A DNA stretch of 64,000 bases. Origin: Botryosphaeria dothidea (taxonomy: Eukaryota > Ascomycota > Dothideomycetes > Botryosphaeriales > Botryosphaeriaceae). The stretch covers positions 868,001 to 932,000 of the forward strand of contig WWBZ02000051.1 in the NCBI GenBank assembly GCA_011503125.2, read 5' to 3'. Shown here in pieces: positions 12,501-24,690 of this stretch; within the stretch, counting starts at the first letter, position 1; each line of letters begins with the position of its first letter. The translations under genes and the position numbers were made by a program. The notes under the pieces are model-generated. The model was not told where the DNA came from, made no database searches, and was given only the letters and a program-made list of their open reading frames with translations.

Positions 12501-15500
12501 TCTTGGCCGGCCTGCGGGCAGCAGACGCTAGCCGCCACCAAATAAGGTCCAATTCTCGTATCTATACCCTACCACGCCCGCCCGCCGTCCAATTTCTCCA
12601 ATTCTCTTCTTCCTCTCTGCTGTTGCTTTTCGGCGGATGCAATCCTGCTACGTTTTGTCTTTTTGGCTCGGGATCAAATGACGGAAGTCAAAGAACGGGC
12701 ACCATATATGATCATGTGCGCAGGCGCGTGCGCGGGTGGTCTCACATATTGGGGCGGACAATCTCGTGTTACGCCGTAACGCTCTGCGCTCATTCCCCAA
12801 ATCCTTCGTGGCAGGATGGTGTGTGCTACTATACTTGCATCATCGGCAGTTCGCCCGGACATTTCCCACAGTCGGGGGCTTGGATCCGGCCCGGTGCTAG
12901 TACAATATGTATGTATGTGCCTGCAAGCCTCATTCGCAACGGTCGCCTTGTGTTACTGGAGCCTTGCTTTTACGATGTGCACCAGGGGTCCTTTGCCGTC
13001 TGAAACCGCAGCAGTAGCAAGACGGCCTAGCAAAATTCCCCGGATGACGCAGGCAAAACGTGCTCGTTTGAAGGGCCGGCGCGGAGAGGAGAATAGATGA
13101 GAAAGGATCTCATGGTGAGGCAGCGGGGCGGGGCGATCTTGTCCTAAGGGGAATTTGGGGATCCATCGGGCGCGAGAGCATGCAGTTTTCCCGCCGCCCG
13201 CGTCTTCAATTCTTCTCTTTTACCGACGGGATGCTCGCGTCGGAAGTTCGGCGAACGAAAGTTTAGAAGTTATTGAAGGCTGTTCGAACCCAGGGGAGGA
13301 TGCTCTTTAGATTGGCAAGAAAAAAGCGTAATTCGGGATGGACCGCTGCAGGGACAGGGGAGCCGGCGACAGAAAAAGGAATAAAAAAAGCGGAGGTTGT
13401 GTAACTCAAAACGCACAAGAACGCCTTGCAGCGCCTTGCGGACCAGGAAGCGAAGGGCATGGAAAGGCAGACTGAAGTGAAAAAAAGAAAACGAAAATGA
13501 TAGGGCTTTCACGGTAACGCAGAAGAAACGGGCGCCGTTACCCGGACGCACGCGGATCCAAATTCGGCCGGCAAGGAAGGGATGACGGAATCTCGAGGAC
13601 GCGTGTTGCGCATCTCCATGTGCGCGCGGTACGGGCAGGTGCGCTGGGTTGGAAATGAAACGCGAAGAAAGCAGCGCAACGAGAGGTTGTTATGGTGGGT
13701 GTCGTGCTCGGTGAGACAAAGAATGGAAGCCGCGCAGCAACCAGGAATGGACGGAGCAAGCCCCCTCGCGACCTGCTGCGGGCCGGGACGATTCGTGAGG
13801 TTCGAGATTCCACGTGGGAAAAGCGGCGCGGGAGACCACGGCAAAATCCTGGTTCTGTTACCGCATGCCCGTACTCGGTAGCACGAAGGCGGGAGGACGC
13901 GGAGGAGTGAAGGGATGGAGGGGCACCTGCAAGGCAAGGCTGGCAAGGCTCCACAGGCCATAGGCGAGGCAGGCAGGCACGACAGAACAAGGCAGCAGCC
14001 GATGGCCGACTTTCCGGACGGTGAAAGCATCTCCACCCTCGCACAATCGTGCCTCTTTCTCTCCTTGCGGCGGCCAGACGCTCCATTCATCCTATCACGC
14101 GCCTGCAATCGATTCGTGTCGCGCGGCAAAAGGGCCTGCTTTCGGACGATTTTTGCAACCGGCCGCGCTTGGAGCTTTTGCATGCCCGTCGGCGCCACGA
14201 TGGGCAGCATCTTGCCTCCAGCCGACTCGACTTCTCAACACCAGCAGCCCAATGCTCAATGACCAGCCCAAGGCCTGCGCGCTTGGGCGCTCAGCATTGG
14301 CATTAGCATCATTCCCCGCAAGGCGCCGGCCTCGCGCTGGAGACTGAGGCGGACCCGAAACATCGACAGTCTCCGTCTCACACATTGCGAAAGGATAGAA
14401 AAAATGTGACAGAACTTTAACCAGCACGTCGCCGGATATAGGTGTGCAGGTTTGCAGCTGGCCGCGGACAGGATGCCCGGCCTCGACGCATCCCCCTTGG
14501 CCCTTTTTAGCGCGCGGGCGCCGGGGAAGAGTGGTTGCAGGGCGTAGAGCAGGCATCCAGGATGCGCGGAAATGCTCCATCGGGCAAACCCCGCGAACAA
14601 CATCCAATGGAGCAGGGATACTTGGATGCCAGAAGGTTGCCGTGTTCCTGGTGCATCCGCCATTAGGCTTCAGCACGTTAGTCGATGGCTGCTGTCAGCG
14701 CCTTAGCCAGCCAGACAAGCACTACAGATGACGGCCGCAACGGCCCAAGGCCGTAGCAATTATTGCGGAGCCGCGGCTGCACCGCAAGCTCAAGCGGGTT
14801 AAAGAAGCAATGGGATGGCAGCCTGAAAGGAGCAGGTGCGGCCGGGAGGGCCGTCTGCCATAAGCAGGAGCACATTGGGTCTGCAGGCTGGAGGCGCAGG
14901 AGCACACATAATGGCGCTGGCAGGGCGCATCGTGCAATTGGCCTGCGCGTTCATCACTCATCAGCAATCCTGGAGACTGGAGCAGAAGCATCGCATGCAT
15001 CCGCGGGAAGCCGTTTTTCCCCCTCGCTTTCGACTGCTGGGCTGGACCGGGCACCGGCCACTAGGAGTTGCAGCGCATTGTGGATCGAGAGGGCTGGCCG
15101 GGCGGATTGGGTGGCTGATCGCGCTGCGGTTGCGGCAAGGCAAGGGTAAGGCGAGGCGGCGGATGCGGCAACAGCCCGGCATGCGCGTGTGGGCGAGTGC
15201 GATCAGGCGGGGAGATCTGGAGTTGAAGGTGATCGTGAGGCCAGTTTGCCCTCACCGGGTGCTGATGCTCGCTGCTCCGCACCGCGCCGCCGCCTGCGTT
15301 CTGCGCGCTTGCGTGCTCCCGGGCCAGGGCTGTGTCGGGCAGCTGCAACACGGTGCGTCCATGCAGCGCGCAAAGTTAGTACGTCTCGCAACGAGAAGCG
15401 TGCGTGCGTGCAAGGCAGGTCCCTCGTGAGCTTAACGGCCACGACCGCTCACCGCCGCTTCGTGCGATTCGGCAGCTGCACAGGTGTGGGACATTGACGG

Positions 15501-16499
15501 GCAGCGGGACGGACAGCCTGGCCCTACGCTGCTGCGGCGCGGGGGATGCGAACTCAAGGGATGTGCCGTTGGACGAGGGCTGGAAGGGCTGGGCGGAAGG
15601 ATGCCGCAGCGCGTCTCAACACCAAGTGCTTTGGGAAACAGTGGACGAACACAGGGCAAGCGATGCACGGGGGCTGGGGCGGCGCGGCGCTTCCCAAACG
15701 GGACGGCTGTCCCGCGCCGTGGATAGATTATTGGGGGGTTGCATGCTGGATGCTGGGGGGCTTTGTGGGTGTGCGGCGGATGATGACGGGGGGCGTGGTT
15801 TTATTTATCTCGAACGATCGGACAGCCCATGCAGCCTGGTGAAATTGCGGGCCGTCCCTATCTCGGGCGAGCAGCGCGCATATCGACAAAACACTTGGGG
15901 CGAAGCGAGGCTTTCTTCAGGCGCGGGTGCGGGCGCGGCCGGGCTGGGGCGCCGGGGCTGGCTCCTGAGGCTTGGGGCATGCGGCGGCGCGCGCCGCAAG
16001 ACAGTCACAGCGCCGGCGCGTGTGCTGCGAGCGTGGTTGACCGGTGGTGCGCATCGCGCTGGCTGGGCGTCGACTGTCGGATGGGGATGGGAGAGGATGA
16101 GATGGATGGGATGACCGCAGGCAGCATGACGAAGAGCTAGGACTTCGTGCAGCGAGCACTCAAATAAACTTTCTGCGGGCACTTCCCTCCCGAGCGGGCT
16201 TGGGCGCTCGGCCGCCTGTCGCCGCGGACCAGCAGGGGCAGCGCGCGCAGTGCCACGCAAGCGCGAGGGTGGAGGGGGCAGCAAGACGCCCGCCTGCTTG
16301 CCGGCCCGCGCGCCGCTCCCTGCCCCGCTTGGCGGTCACGTGCACAAATCCGTATGCGAGTGACCGTTAGCTCCTTCCCCGATCGGGCCACACCGCGGCG
16401 CTACCCGGGCGTTTCAGCTGCCTTGATTCGCACCACATTGCCGCACCTGCAAGTCCGAGAGAGTGACAACTCATTCGCATCTACACGATCGCCCGCCCG

Positions 16500-16529
16500 C
16501 CCATGCCCATGTCCATGCCCATGCCCATG
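16500..16529. repeat. 6-bp tandem repeat, five copies
   Basis: Five copies of CCCATG, with the third copy TCCATG. It lies just past the 3' end of the DUF2461 gene. Confidence 0.9.
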
Positions 16530-16642
16530 CGCTGCGCCGCGCCGCACTCCGCCCGGCTCCCGGCCTGCGCGCTGCGGTCTGTGGCCTGCACCGTCGCCTG
16601 GAGACGCCGACGGCAGCGTGCCAGCCCACCGCCTCGACGCGC

Positions 16643-19600
16643 TCAGGCGGCCGCCCCTTCCTCGGCGCTGCTTTCGTCGCTGCTGTCGTCGTCGCCGCCG
16701 CTCGACGGCGCGTCCGGCATGACTACGCTGTTGAGGTACGTGATCTGCATGCACCGCAAGGTTAGCCACTGCTCTAGCGGTGATGTGTCCACCGCGTTGC
16801 TCTGCCGCTGCTGCCCGTGGTTGGCCAACCCGAACCCACCATCATCCCCGCCCGCCGCGGCAGACCGCAAAAAGAGACAGGTAACATATTCTAAGCCCGC
16901 CATCAGGCTTCCCAGGTCGGAACAGATGACTCCAGCTATGTGTTGTCAAGCTAGTCACCGCCTGCTTGTGCGGAAATGCACGCCTCGCTTGGCGCCTAAG
17001 CAGCCAGCCCTTCGATAGACCCGTAATAGACTCTCGGCCGTCCAAAGATGCAGTGCGGAGAGAACTTACAAATGGCACCATGCATGAGATCAAGTCAGCG
17101 ATCCGCTGCAATCCTCCCGCTCCCACCACCTCGCTGTCGTCCAGCTTCTTGCCAATCGTGAAGCTGCGCAGTCGCAGCAGTTCGATGTCACGATGGTCTT
17201 TGTCGTATCCCTGGGGCCTACCAACTCCCATCGCACTGTTAGCACTTGAGCACAAAATGGCGAATGAGAAGCCCTCTAATTAGCGTGACCATCCAGGCAT
17301 CCAACGTGGCCAGAGATAGCCGTTTCAGCGCCCCTCCGGAGCCCGAAGCCGTCTGATAAAGACTGCGCGCGTGAACTGTTCCGAACGCTGTCCGGACGTG
17401 CCGTTTGCCTGGACACCAAACATTTCCTTTCATCTCCTCTTAGTCATCATCTTCCTCGGTGCTTCTATGGAGGAGGTTGGTCTTCTAGGGGGGATTCAAA
17501 GCGTCTGTCGCCATGGAATGGTGGCTTCGGTCAATGACTTGCTAGTGAACCGAGCCCACGGAAGTTCTCCCCGCTAGAGATAGTCCTTCCATCCTCGATG
17601 GGCTTCGCTCGGCAATGTGCAAATTTTGATTTCTTCAGACCATTCCATCGTTGTTTGAGTGGCCTCATGGTGCGAATAAAAGCAATCGCGGTGGAGAATG
17701 CATCTCCTGCTTCGGAATGGAGGCGACGCGTCGAACCGATCCACAACCATGATTTCGCACCATTGTAATAGGGGTTTCGCCAAAGAACTCGCTATCTTGC
17801 CCCCTTTGCGTCGGATGCCATGGATGATCGTGCAAAGGAATGTGGGATGATACTGACCTAGTCTTCAGCGCACTCTCCGCATTCTGTTTCGTGAAGGCTC
17901 GCACCGCCTTCTTCTCGTCGTTCGGGATTCCATCGAAGAACTCCTTTCGGAGCATCGCATCGCCTAGAACGCGCTTGATCCTGTGAGGCTTCCGATCAAT
18001 GTTGTGCCTCAACTTCTGAAGGCTGTCCGCTGGTGGCATCCAGAGCCCGCCTCCTAGACCAGCCGTCAGTCAATGAAACGCGATCGCCACACACCCTAAA
18101 GCTACGAAGCGGCAACAGCTACAGGCAGCATAACAATGGAAGGGACTTGATGCGGTTGTCGGCCGATGTAACGGCACTCGAGTTTGTCGACTCTTCCACG
18201 CTAGATGCCCTTTCTGTCGCTCCAGTGGCGACTCCACAATACCTCGCACCTGCGGCGACCGCTAGAAACGGCCAAGGGCCACAGACAATCTATCAGGATG
18301 CCTCTCTTCGCTGATGCGGTCGACCGTCATATTCTCAGGTGGCGCGAGAGCCAGTTGTCAACCAGAAGGATCGGTTGGAGCCTGTAGGTTTCACGAGTTG
18401 TGCATCTCGCCTTCGACTTCCTCTTCAGCCTTGCCAGCCCTTGAGATCCGTGGTCCGGCCCTCGATCATAATAACAAATTGGAAAGAGCGACCCGTAAGA
18501 CTTCCAGTCGTCTCCAGTGCAGTTGTAAATACGGTACACGGCGTTGACTGCAAATGCGACCGAAATAACGCTGAAAGAAACGCCTGTACGGATCTGACCG
18601 TCGCACTTGAGGGGGCACATAAGACATCGACCCTGAAGCCATGTTGCCATGTCGTCTGGGTCAGGGCCCAAAGCCGCGCAACAGCAAGCGCAGAAGACGC
18701 TGCAGACGCAATAGCCGCGGATCAAAAGTGGCGAGCCGTGGTAGGACGACCCCAAGATCCTGCTTCTTTCTGCCCCACCTGCTCACTTGGAGCAGAAAGC
18801 TAATAGCCTGCTGCTGTGCGGTGCACTAATGAGCAGGTGTTTCCCTCGACCGGACGTCGTCCAGGTAAGCGATTTGCGGTGATGGATTGGGTTGATCGAG
18901 CCACGAGGCCGCATGCTCAAGGAGCGGTGTAGAGTTGAGGCCTTTACACCGAGTCCTAACTGACCGAGACGCAGGGCACCCTCTCGTCCGAGTGTATGAC
19001 CTTCTAGCGAGTTGCGAAGTCAAGATGCTGTCGTGTTGCTCCACGACTCCGTAACGTCGCACGCTCTCCTGCAGAATACCCCGGCCGTCTTACTCGCCGT
19101 AATCGCCAAAACGCTTGTCCAGGACCGGGTTATCCTCCGACGCGGAGAATTCTTGATCGAGAGGTGACGGCAGCGGATGGAACGACGCGATATACGCATA
19201 ATGGCACATGGGGAGGGGAGTCGACGCGATCGTGACGATCGTGGAAAGCCGGTAGATGATAACAGGGCGGAGGCTGGTGCCGTAGCACAGCGTAGAATTG
19301 CCCGACTGCATCGTCTGCTGACCATGTCTATCGTCGTCTGTCGAGGCTCCCGCGAGCAAGCCATTGGCGGGCTCTTCTCTCTCCGAACCCTGTGGATGTT
19401 CCACAACAGTGATGGGCGGCCCCAGCTCTTGGCGTTCGCAATCAAAGGCGCGTGGCTCTTTAATAGCCACCGGCATAACGTGTGCAGGTCTTACAACGCG
19501 TAGATCCCGCGCCAGACGGTTTGGCCAAATGTTCGTGTCCCTTGCGTTACGGGTGCCATGACCAAGTGACACAACAGCTCGTCCTGGAGACGAACCGTGG

Positions 19601-20913
19601 CGCGGCTTGCGGCTCATTTGGAATTTGCACATGCAGTCTGCAACGCTACTGCAGATGGATCCTTGTCGACATGTTCTGTTTCTCGCCCACATATTGCGGT
19701 ACTTTTGTGACGGGGACTCTAATTAGAAAATACTCACCAACGAAACTGTTGCCCGGCGCGATCTGTACGTAGTACGCGGCATAGGGACCCTTGCGACCTG
19801 TTCGGGACCTAGAATGCACTTAGTCGAATCCTACCTCACAAGGCGCGAGCAACAGACCAAGCGGCGGAAAAGTGCGTCTGCTGGCTGTTAGCGTATATCT
19901 TGCATGCTCTAAGTGGGGTTTCCCGACCTTGTACGGCGTCGGATCAGAGCTAAATCTGATATCTCTGTAAATTCGGAAGACCTGTGCAGGGTGCATTAGC
20001 TTCAAGCGACCCATCTGACTTGCAGTGGACTGACAATGTCTTTGATAGGCAGTTCAGGGATGGTGTCGTCTGCCTCGATGACCTTCTCCGTCAGCCGCTC
20101 GGCGAATGCATTGAAGTCCTTCAGGGATGTGCGGTAGTCTGGGTCGTGCACTGCATATATTCACAGTACGTTAGCCTAAGGCTTGCAGTTGCGAGCGGGC
20201 GTGGCCCTTGAGAGGTGACACGTGTCGTATCTAACGGCCTCTTGCTAGCAGAAGAAGGTGTGTGCGGTAACGGCAGACTGTATAACGGCCGCGCGACGTC
20301 GCGAGCGGCTATGGTGGCACGTATAGATGATGGAAGGATACTCACTCTTCAACCACTCTCGGTCGTTGTTATTGGCCAAATCTTTTAGGAACAGCAGCGT
20401 ATTCGGATGGATGGTATCGTCTTCGTAAGGTGTATCACCAGCTTCCCTAGGCTTCGGCTTCTTGATGACCAACTTGGTGCCCGGTTCGAGGCCAATGTCT
20501 GCGCCCGTCCTCCACAGCTCCTTGCCTTTCGTGGCCGCAGCAGCCGCCTTTGTCACGCGGGCTGTCTTTTGCGGGCGACCCCTCTTCCTGGGGGCAGGGT
20601 GGTCGTCGGAGGAGTATGCGTCGTCATCAGCAGCTTCGTCGGAATCCGAGCTGGAGCCGGTCCCAGTGGCGTCTTCATCCTCGTAGCCAGACTCCTCATT
20701 CCCGGCAACGTTGTCGGGATCGGACGAGTCGTGCGCGGAGGCTGGCTCCTGCTCTTTCTCGAAGTACTGGCTCTTGGTGGGCGTAGCTTTAGAGCTCGCA
20801 GCGACCCTGGTCCGCTTGGACTGCCGATTCGGCGTCGCTTGCGGCGAGCTGGGCCTCTTGGAGGCACCTGGGTCGGCGGAGCCGGCGGATTGTCGGAGAG
20901 AACGGCGAGGCAT
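16643..20913 (-). CDS. DUF2461 / TIGR02453-type protein with AT-hook-like, acidic N-terminus
   Basis: Eight exons: 20913-20346, 20150-20035, 19981-19928, 19877-19858, 19808-19738, 18053-17858, 17217-17070 and 16744-16643. They sum to 1275 nt, 424 residues. Residues 1-165 are disordered: basic, then a long Asp/Glu/Ser tract, then RKRGRPQK (about 109-116), an AT-hook-like core. The DUF2461 domain follows, with recognisable blocks FRIYRDIRFS, THFSAAW, GGGLW, KGYDKDH-like PQGYDKDHRDIELLRL, FTIGKKL and the tail TYLNSVVMPD. Biochemical function is unknown. The first four introns are 195, 53, 50 and 49 nt, but the last three are 1684, 640 and 325 nt, which is very long for this genome. Exon joins restore family motifs at every junction, so the gene looks intact. 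I chose the ATG at 20913 because upstream in-frame sequence has no other ATG. Divergent from TYW3. Confidence 0.8.
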
Positions 20914-21232
20914 GACTGCGGCTTCGGAGGAATCTGGGATTCGCGGCTCTCTGGCGGTGGCGAGACCCTCGAATGGCAGCCGGACGGTGTTGATGTTTGA
21001 GCACAGCAATGCTGGAGGAGCGCTGGGCTGCCTAAGCGACGGGGTGGATGACGCACCAGCACGCCTGGGCTAGCCTCGACGCGTCCTCGCGTGTCCACGG
21101 GGCCCCGACGCGCTCCCCTGCGCTGTCTGCCCAGCAATCGCACCATCAATTTTCTCCCCCACCAGCGCCAGCGAGCAGCTCCTCAGAACGCCCTCGCACC
21201 GCGGTCGCTCGTCTAGTGCCGCGCTGCCCCCA
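20914..21232. promoter_or_regulatory. Bidirectional promoter interval, DUF2461 / TYW3
   Basis: 319 bp separate the divergent start codons, so both promoters must overlap. No clear TATA box. Confidence 0.5.
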
Positions 21233-22238
21233 ATGGCATCTGCATTCGCCGCCAAGAAGCTCCGCATCCTGCAGCAGCTTGCGCAGCCTGCAGCCGAGTA
21301 CAGTGACGCATCGCCCAAGGGCTCCATCGATGAGGGCATCCGCACGCTCATCGACGATATAAATGCCATTGAGGGCCTCGTTACGACGAGCAGCTGTGCC
21401 GGTCGCATCGCCGCCTTTCTCGAGGGCAGGAAGCGGGCGGCTGCGACGGATGCCAGCGAGCCGCGCGAAGCGCCCGCGGAGACGAACATGGCCGGCCCTG
21501 GAGGAAAAGGCGGTGGACAGTGGCTGTTCGTGTCCCATGAGCCAGTTCCAATGCCCGCAGCAGACGCAGAACAAGCGGGTCAGCACTTTACCTCCCTGTT
21601 CGGCCTGGACGCTGCCAAAGGCGTCCCGCCCGCTCAGCATGCCGCAGCTCAGCGACACGTCCATCTCAAGTTCGAGGCCATGGTACGTCTAGAACCGCCG
21701 TTCGAGTCGTGCAGCGCCTGATGAAACGTAGATATTGCATCTGTTGACCGCTTCGCTCGCTGATGCCCAAAAAGTTCTGTCGGCCGCGCTGCAGGCCGGC
21801 TTCAGAGAGAGTGGCGCCGTCGGTCTGCAGGCCAACACTGACGGCTCCGTCACCCCCATGGTTGCCGTTCGCTCCATCGGCCTCACCTTCGACTCAATCA
21901 TCGCCCGCGAGGACGACGACGGTCGCATCGTGCCCGTTGTGAGCGAGGACTACCTACGGTCGCTAGTTGAACTTGCCAGTGAGCGCTTCGCTGTCAACAC
22001 CGAGCGGATCGAAAGATTCCGCGCCCATTTGGTCGCTCAATTCCGGCAGCCCGGCGAGGACACGAAGCCTCCGAAGGGCAAGAAGGGCTACCCTGGTTGG
22101 GAGGACGCTGCAGCTAGACGAGAGCGCAAGCGGGCCGAGGGGCTCGAGAACCAGCGACTGAAAGCCCTGAACACCACACAGAGCGACTCAACAGCCTCAT
22201 CCAACGATGGAATTGACCTTGAGAGCGTCTTCAGCTGA
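21233..22238 (+). CDS. TYW3: tRNA wybutosine-synthesizing protein 3 (TYW3)
   Basis: Two exons (21233-21682, 21732-22238) with a 49-nt GTACGT...TAG intron give 318 residues. TYW3 is the S-adenosylmethionine-dependent N4-methyltransferase step in making wybutosine at position 37 of tRNA-Phe. Family signatures seen: SSCAGRIAAFLEG near residue 53, GGQWLFVSHEPV near 97, the intron-spanning KFEAM/ILHLLTASLADAQ, and PMVAVRSIGLTFDSII. The C-terminal third (from about 270) is a charged Lys/Arg then Ser/Thr tail. The ATG at 21233 is the first in frame and gives a normal family N-terminus. The minus-strand DUF2461 gene starts 319 bp away. Confidence 0.92.
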
Positions 22239-22508
22239 TGACTGCAGTGCGCGCCTGTCCTGAACGCTTTGCGGCGACTAATGCTCTAGTCCCCGTTCCC
22301 CGGGCGTGTTGGCCAATGGGAGAGTTACAAGGAGACTTAACGATTTCTATCCGCCAGCCACCCGCGGATACAGAGCTCCACAACATGTTCGGAGAGAATA
22401 TATCCAGCAACTATAAATTCATCTTGTTTCCATCAATGAGTGTATCACCATAGCAAGCTTTACCATCACGTCTTCCACGAGCCTCTTCTGAAAACATCGC
22501 CCGCAGCC

Positions 22509-23337
22509 ATGACTTTGACTGAAGCCAACCGCAAATGGTTCGAGTATGTGAATTATCGTGCGAAGAAAGGCCGAACATGAGCTAAACTGCGCATAGCGAT
22601 ATGGCATCGCATTACGACACCAAAGATTGGCAGAAGAAGATGAACGCCATGATTATCGGAGAAATCCGCAATCGCGTTGACTGGTTCGGTGTGGACTGGG
22701 CGAAAGAGAAAGAGACAAGCAAGGAGGTCCGTCTTCTGGATTATGCCTGCGGCACTGGCTTAATTTCACGGGTAAAGAATCCTAAATCCTTCGGCTACAT
22801 TCCAACGACGCACTAACATGACCCCCACATTAGGCTGTTGGTCCATTTGTGACCACGATCCGCGGCATTGACCTGTCCTCAAATATGGCTGCCGAGTACA
22901 ATTCCCGTGCCGTCGCGGCAGGGTTTAGCGCTGAGCAGATGTCAGCCGTCCAGGGCAATTTGATGAGTAGCGAGCCTGAGGCCCATCTGTCAGACCCAGG
23001 ACTCTTCAACTTTGACGTCGCAGCCGTTGGTCTAGGATTTCATCATTTCGATGACGTCTTACTCGCCACCCAGCGCATTTCTGAGCGGCTGAAGCCAGGA
23101 GGAGTCTTTTTCATTGTTGACTTCGTCTCCGAAAAACCTCATGAAGTACCTCCAGAACTCAAAGACTACGTCAAGGTCTTTGGTTTCAATGAGTCCGGAA
23201 TGCGCACCCTCTTCGAGGGTGCTGGCTTGGTTGACTTCGGCTTCAACATCATCGAGGAGAAGGCCGAGATGAAAAAGCATTCGGGAGAGGACTTCACGGT
23301 CACGCTCTTCATTGCGAAGGGAAGGAAGTCTGTATAA
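22509..23337 (+). CDS. Class I SAM-dependent methyltransferase
   Basis: Three exons (22509-22543, 22597-22771, 22834-23337) give 237 residues. Introns are 53 nt (GTATGT...TAG) and 62 nt (GTAAAG...CACTAAC...TAG). Motif I is LLDYACGTG at about residues 58-66, followed by an acidic loop GIDLSSNM, a motif IV-like region FDVAAVGLGFHHFDD and post-motif LKPGGVFFIVDF. This is the small-molecule/Ubi-type methyltransferase fold (Methyltransf_11/25-like). The substrate cannot be told from sequence. No signal peptide or membrane segment; probably cytosolic. It lies 270 bp downstream of TYW3 on the same strand, but with its own start context. Confidence 0.85.
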
Positions 23338-24690
23338 CGAAATGGGCTGGGTTATCACATAAAGAGCTGTATTAGAAATGGAGTATCGTAGGAACCTGTT
23401 TAAGTCTCACTGTGCGTGATAGATTAAGTAGAGTTGTTATTTGAACAATGTTTCATTCGAATTTTGCAATTCTATCTTCCTACTAGTGATGGCAGCAGGC
23501 TGACTATCAAGGCATAGACGCATGATCAGCCAAGCACATCTTAATTCGTGCTTGGCTTTTAACATTTTCGACAAGCCATCCGCGCAACTTCAGATAGACC
23601 CACGAGCAAGATCCCTGAGCGACTCTCGAGAGAGAAGTCGAGGAATTCATTTAGTGCAGTCACCTGACTTTGCCGTCATAACCTGGTCTGAACAGCATCA
23701 CAAATCATTCATATGAAGAGCAGGGTACGTGCGCTTGAAAAGTACCTTTCGCTAGTTTCTGAATATCAGATATAGATATCTTCACCAGCATCATGCTTGA
23801 ATCCGAATGCGAATCCTCCCCAGCTCAGGGACCGGACACTTAGTCGTTATCAGATTGCTCTCTAGTCAATACCTGCAATCTCATCACCTCGATCTGTTTC
23901 ACTAATCAAGGGCTCACGTCATTTTACGGACGCTGTATCACTCATTTTCACGGGGACTGCGGCCACATTAGCGATCCTTTCAATGCGACCCCGCCGCAAT
24001 GCTCTCAGGTTCACAAGAAAATGCGACAATACGGAATCCGACAAAGCCCAGAAAAACGCATGAGCAACAAATGCCAGAATACGAGCTGTGGCGCGCGCCA
24101 CAATCTCTCGTCCGAATTGCTTTGCCCTCGTTGAGACGTTGCATTTGACTCCGACATGCAGTCGCGGCATCTTCGGCACTGCAGTGCTGACCACTCACCC
24201 CCTGTCAACCGGGACTACCACCATTCGTGGCGGATCTCGCCGATCCCCAAGGCTACAAAGAGCCCTGATATGTAATCATGCTGTTGAGGACCTGGCACAC
24301 TTTTCTTTTCCTCTCGCAATTTTTGTCTTTGTTGCAATGACTTACGTCGGGGCTGCATATGCAAAAGCTTACATGATCATGCCCTGTCCATTCCCGAACA
24401 ACAGTAGATGCCCTGAAATGTTCGCATCAGTAATCACCTACTTCAGAATCACCTCTCTACACAAGCAGTACGAATATACTACTCTCAGCTTTCAAAGAAT
24501 ACCTTCTTTCAAGCTTTCTATCCGATGACTTTGCATCGGGGCTACAGAAAAATATTAATCAAAGCCTCCAAAAGCTGCGAACATGTGAGCCCAGAAGAGG
24601 GGAACCCATTGTATTTAAACCAACTATGCTTTCCACCCAGATATTCGACATCAACCTCATCGAATCCAATTCCTTGGTCTTGCACCAACA
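23338..24690. other. Intergenic, nothing supportable
   Basis: Moderately AT-rich. Open frames at 23919-24194 (minus) and 24088-24528 (plus) overlap and carry no motif. It presumably includes the promoter of the NmrA-like gene. Confidence 0.5.

Larger units (their letters stand above)
8628..16642. other. 8-kb gene-poor, GC-rich interval
   Basis: This lies upstream of the Zn2Cys6 gene and downstream of the DUF2461 gene. The long open frames here (for example 13509-14210 and 14095-14676, minus) overlap in several frames, lack motifs and have Arg/Pro/Ala-rich composition, so I do not call them. Purine-rich plus-strand patches near 10605-10665 and 13320-13510 would be pyrimidine-rich on the minus strand and might mark transcription starts of a long leader for the regulator. 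That is inference. Confidence 0.5.

Noticed and set aside
13509..14210. 233-codon minus-strand frame and its 182-codon overlap
   Set aside because: Two frames open over the same DNA, no motif, biased composition; no intron-joined extension makes sense.
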